64,000 nt of DNA from Desulfofustis sp. PB-SRB1 (lineage in GTDB: Bacteria > Desulfobacterota > Desulfobulbia > Desulfobulbales > Desulfocapsaceae): assembly GCA_016722945.1 (NCBI GenBank), contig JAEQMT010000010.1, positions 823,765 to 887,764 of the forward strand, in the 5' to 3' direction. The translations under genes and the position numbers were made by a program. Within the stretch, counting starts at the first letter, position 1, and every line of letters begins with the position of its first letter. This document shows positions 63,245-64,000 of this stretch, piece by piece. Under the pieces are notes generated by a model. The model was not told the DNA's origin. It did no database searches and saw only the letters and a list, made by a program, of their open reading frames with translations.

Positions 63245-64000
63245 GCCGGCGGCGCGGTCCGATTCTCCCGCTTAACCGGTGAGCGTCTGCGTGGTTTGCG
63301 AGTGGTTGAACCGAAGGCGATACTGATCACCTCATCCATGCTCTGAACCGGAAAAAATTGGAGCTGGTCACGCACGTTTTCCGGAATCTCCACCAATTCC
63401 TGCTTGTTTCTGGAAGGTATTATCACCCGCTTGACCCCGGCCCGTACCGCGGCCAGGGCTTTTTCCTTCAAGCCGCCGATGGGCAGCACCCGCCCGCGCA
63501 ACGTCACTTCGCCGGTCATGGCCAGATCACTGTTCACCACCTTTTGCGAGACAGCGGAATAGAGTGCGGTGGCAATTGTTATTCCGGCCGAGGGTCCATC
63601 CTTGGGGATGGCGCCGGCCGGAACATGGACGTGGATATCGGTTTTTTCAAAGTAATTTTTATCTATCTTGAGGGACTCAGTTCTGCTTCTGCAGTAGGTG
63701 AGCGCCGCCTGCGCCGACTCCTTCATCACCTCGCCAAGCTGGCCGGTCATGATCAGCTTGCCCTTGCCGGGCATCAGATTAACCTCGATATGCAGGATTT
63801 CTCCGCCAATTTCCGTCCAGGCCAGACCGGTAACCAAACCGGGCTGTTGCAGGGACTCAATTTCCGTCTCGGGAATCACCTTAGGGGGTCCAAGGTAGGT
63901 GTCCAGATTTTTTGTGGAGACGGTGTAAGGGCCTTTGCCGCCTTCGGCTATCTTGCGGGCGATCTTGCGGCAAATCTTGCCGATTTCCCGCTCCAGGTTG
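63241..64000 (-). CDS. lon: ATP-dependent protease Lon, C-terminal part (truncated by window edge)
   Basis: The C-terminal protease domain of Lon, running off the right edge of the window. The catalytic dyad is Ser in KDGPSAG and Lys in [10 protein letters not shown]. The upstream part, read past the internal ATG at 63879, includes the end of the AAA domain with [10 protein letters not shown]. The N-terminal and ATPase domains lie outside. Its last four bases overlap the mltG start. Confidence 0.95.
   Translation of the reverse strand, partial: NLEREIGKICRKIARKIAEGGKGPYTVSTKNLDTYLGPPKVIPETEIESLQQPGLVTGLAWTEIGGEILHIEVNLMPGKGKLIMTGQLGEVMKESAQAALTYCRSRTESLKIDKNYFEKTDIHVHVPAGAIPKDGPSAGITIATALYSAVSQKVVNSDLAMTGEVTLRGRVLPIGGLKEKALAAVRAGVKRVIIPSRNKQELVEIPENVRDQLQFFPVQSMDEVISIAFGSTTRKPRRRSPVKRENRTAPPA

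Noticed and set aside
1-64000. CRISPR arrays, tRNA or rRNA genes
   Set aside because: No regularly spaced direct repeats, no cloverleaf-like sequence and no rRNA motifs were seen on either strand.

Overview
The window looks like chromosome from a Desulfobulbales- or Desulfuromonadales-like member of the Desulfobacterota. The grounds are the mix of large multiheme c cytochromes, desulfoferrodoxin, rubredoxin, an A2-type heme-copper oxidase, an arsenic cluster and evidence of selenocysteine use. This placement is an inference; there is no rRNA, tRNA or CRISPR array in the window to test it.

Layout. Positions 1-5,000 hold a dipeptide epimerase and dipeptidase pair (muropeptide recycling), an SDR oxidoreductase cut by an in-frame TGA, a DUF2461 protein and a lipoprotein hydrolase. 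Positions 5,038-7,317 are a redox block: an ECF sigma factor with an in-frame TGA at a conserved Cys position, an AhpD/CMD-like CxxC protein, and trxB. Positions 7,500-22,300 are mostly envelope genes (VanY-type peptidase, class A beta-lactamase-like protein, MltD, a very long PBP1A, a large lipoprotein), plus an octaheme HAO-like cytochrome, YhbY and a TraB-family protein. Positions 22,313-28,048 are an arsenic cluster (arsC, an arsC fragment, arsR, acr3) split by a 3.2-kb Tn552/Tn7-like element with a perfect 5-bp target duplication. Positions 28,041-36,281 hold an acyltransferase, a CDGSH protein, desulfoferrodoxin, and a complete oxidase operon (DOMON, SCO, CtaD, CtaE, CtaF, CtaC, CtaB). 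Positions 36,440-40,273 are a second redox block: a Lys/Cys-rich mini-protein, a probable selenoprotein of the Spx/ArsC-like fold (UxxC), a flavodoxin-like protein, peroxiredoxin, rubredoxin and an FAD enzyme. Positions 40,541-45,308 are an mnmA-mtaB-cinA-recA block on the minus strand, followed by a U32 peptidase. Positions 46,824-52,815 are a surface polysaccharide island with a 1,653-residue fusion glycosyltransferase and an AT-rich sulfotransferase. Positions 53,132-56,351 are a second copy of the transposon. Positions 56,911-64,000 hold an enoyl-CoA hydratase, a 12-heme cytochrome overlapping nadE, a HepT/MntA toxin-antitoxin pair, mltG and the 3' end of lon.

Most notable. Two genes read cleanly through a TGA at positions where their families use a redox Cys, and each TGA is followed by a hairpin at the spacing expected for a bacterial SECIS. 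One of them is an ECF sigma factor (U115, with C174 and C186 near its C-terminus) next to a thiol-active CMD protein. This suggests a selenocysteine-based redox-sensing sigma factor, which I do not know as a described class. Two families of short interspersed repeats also stand out. The 141-bp family always lies upstream of a gene in that gene's orientation, and in two cases its end provides a possible ribosome binding site.
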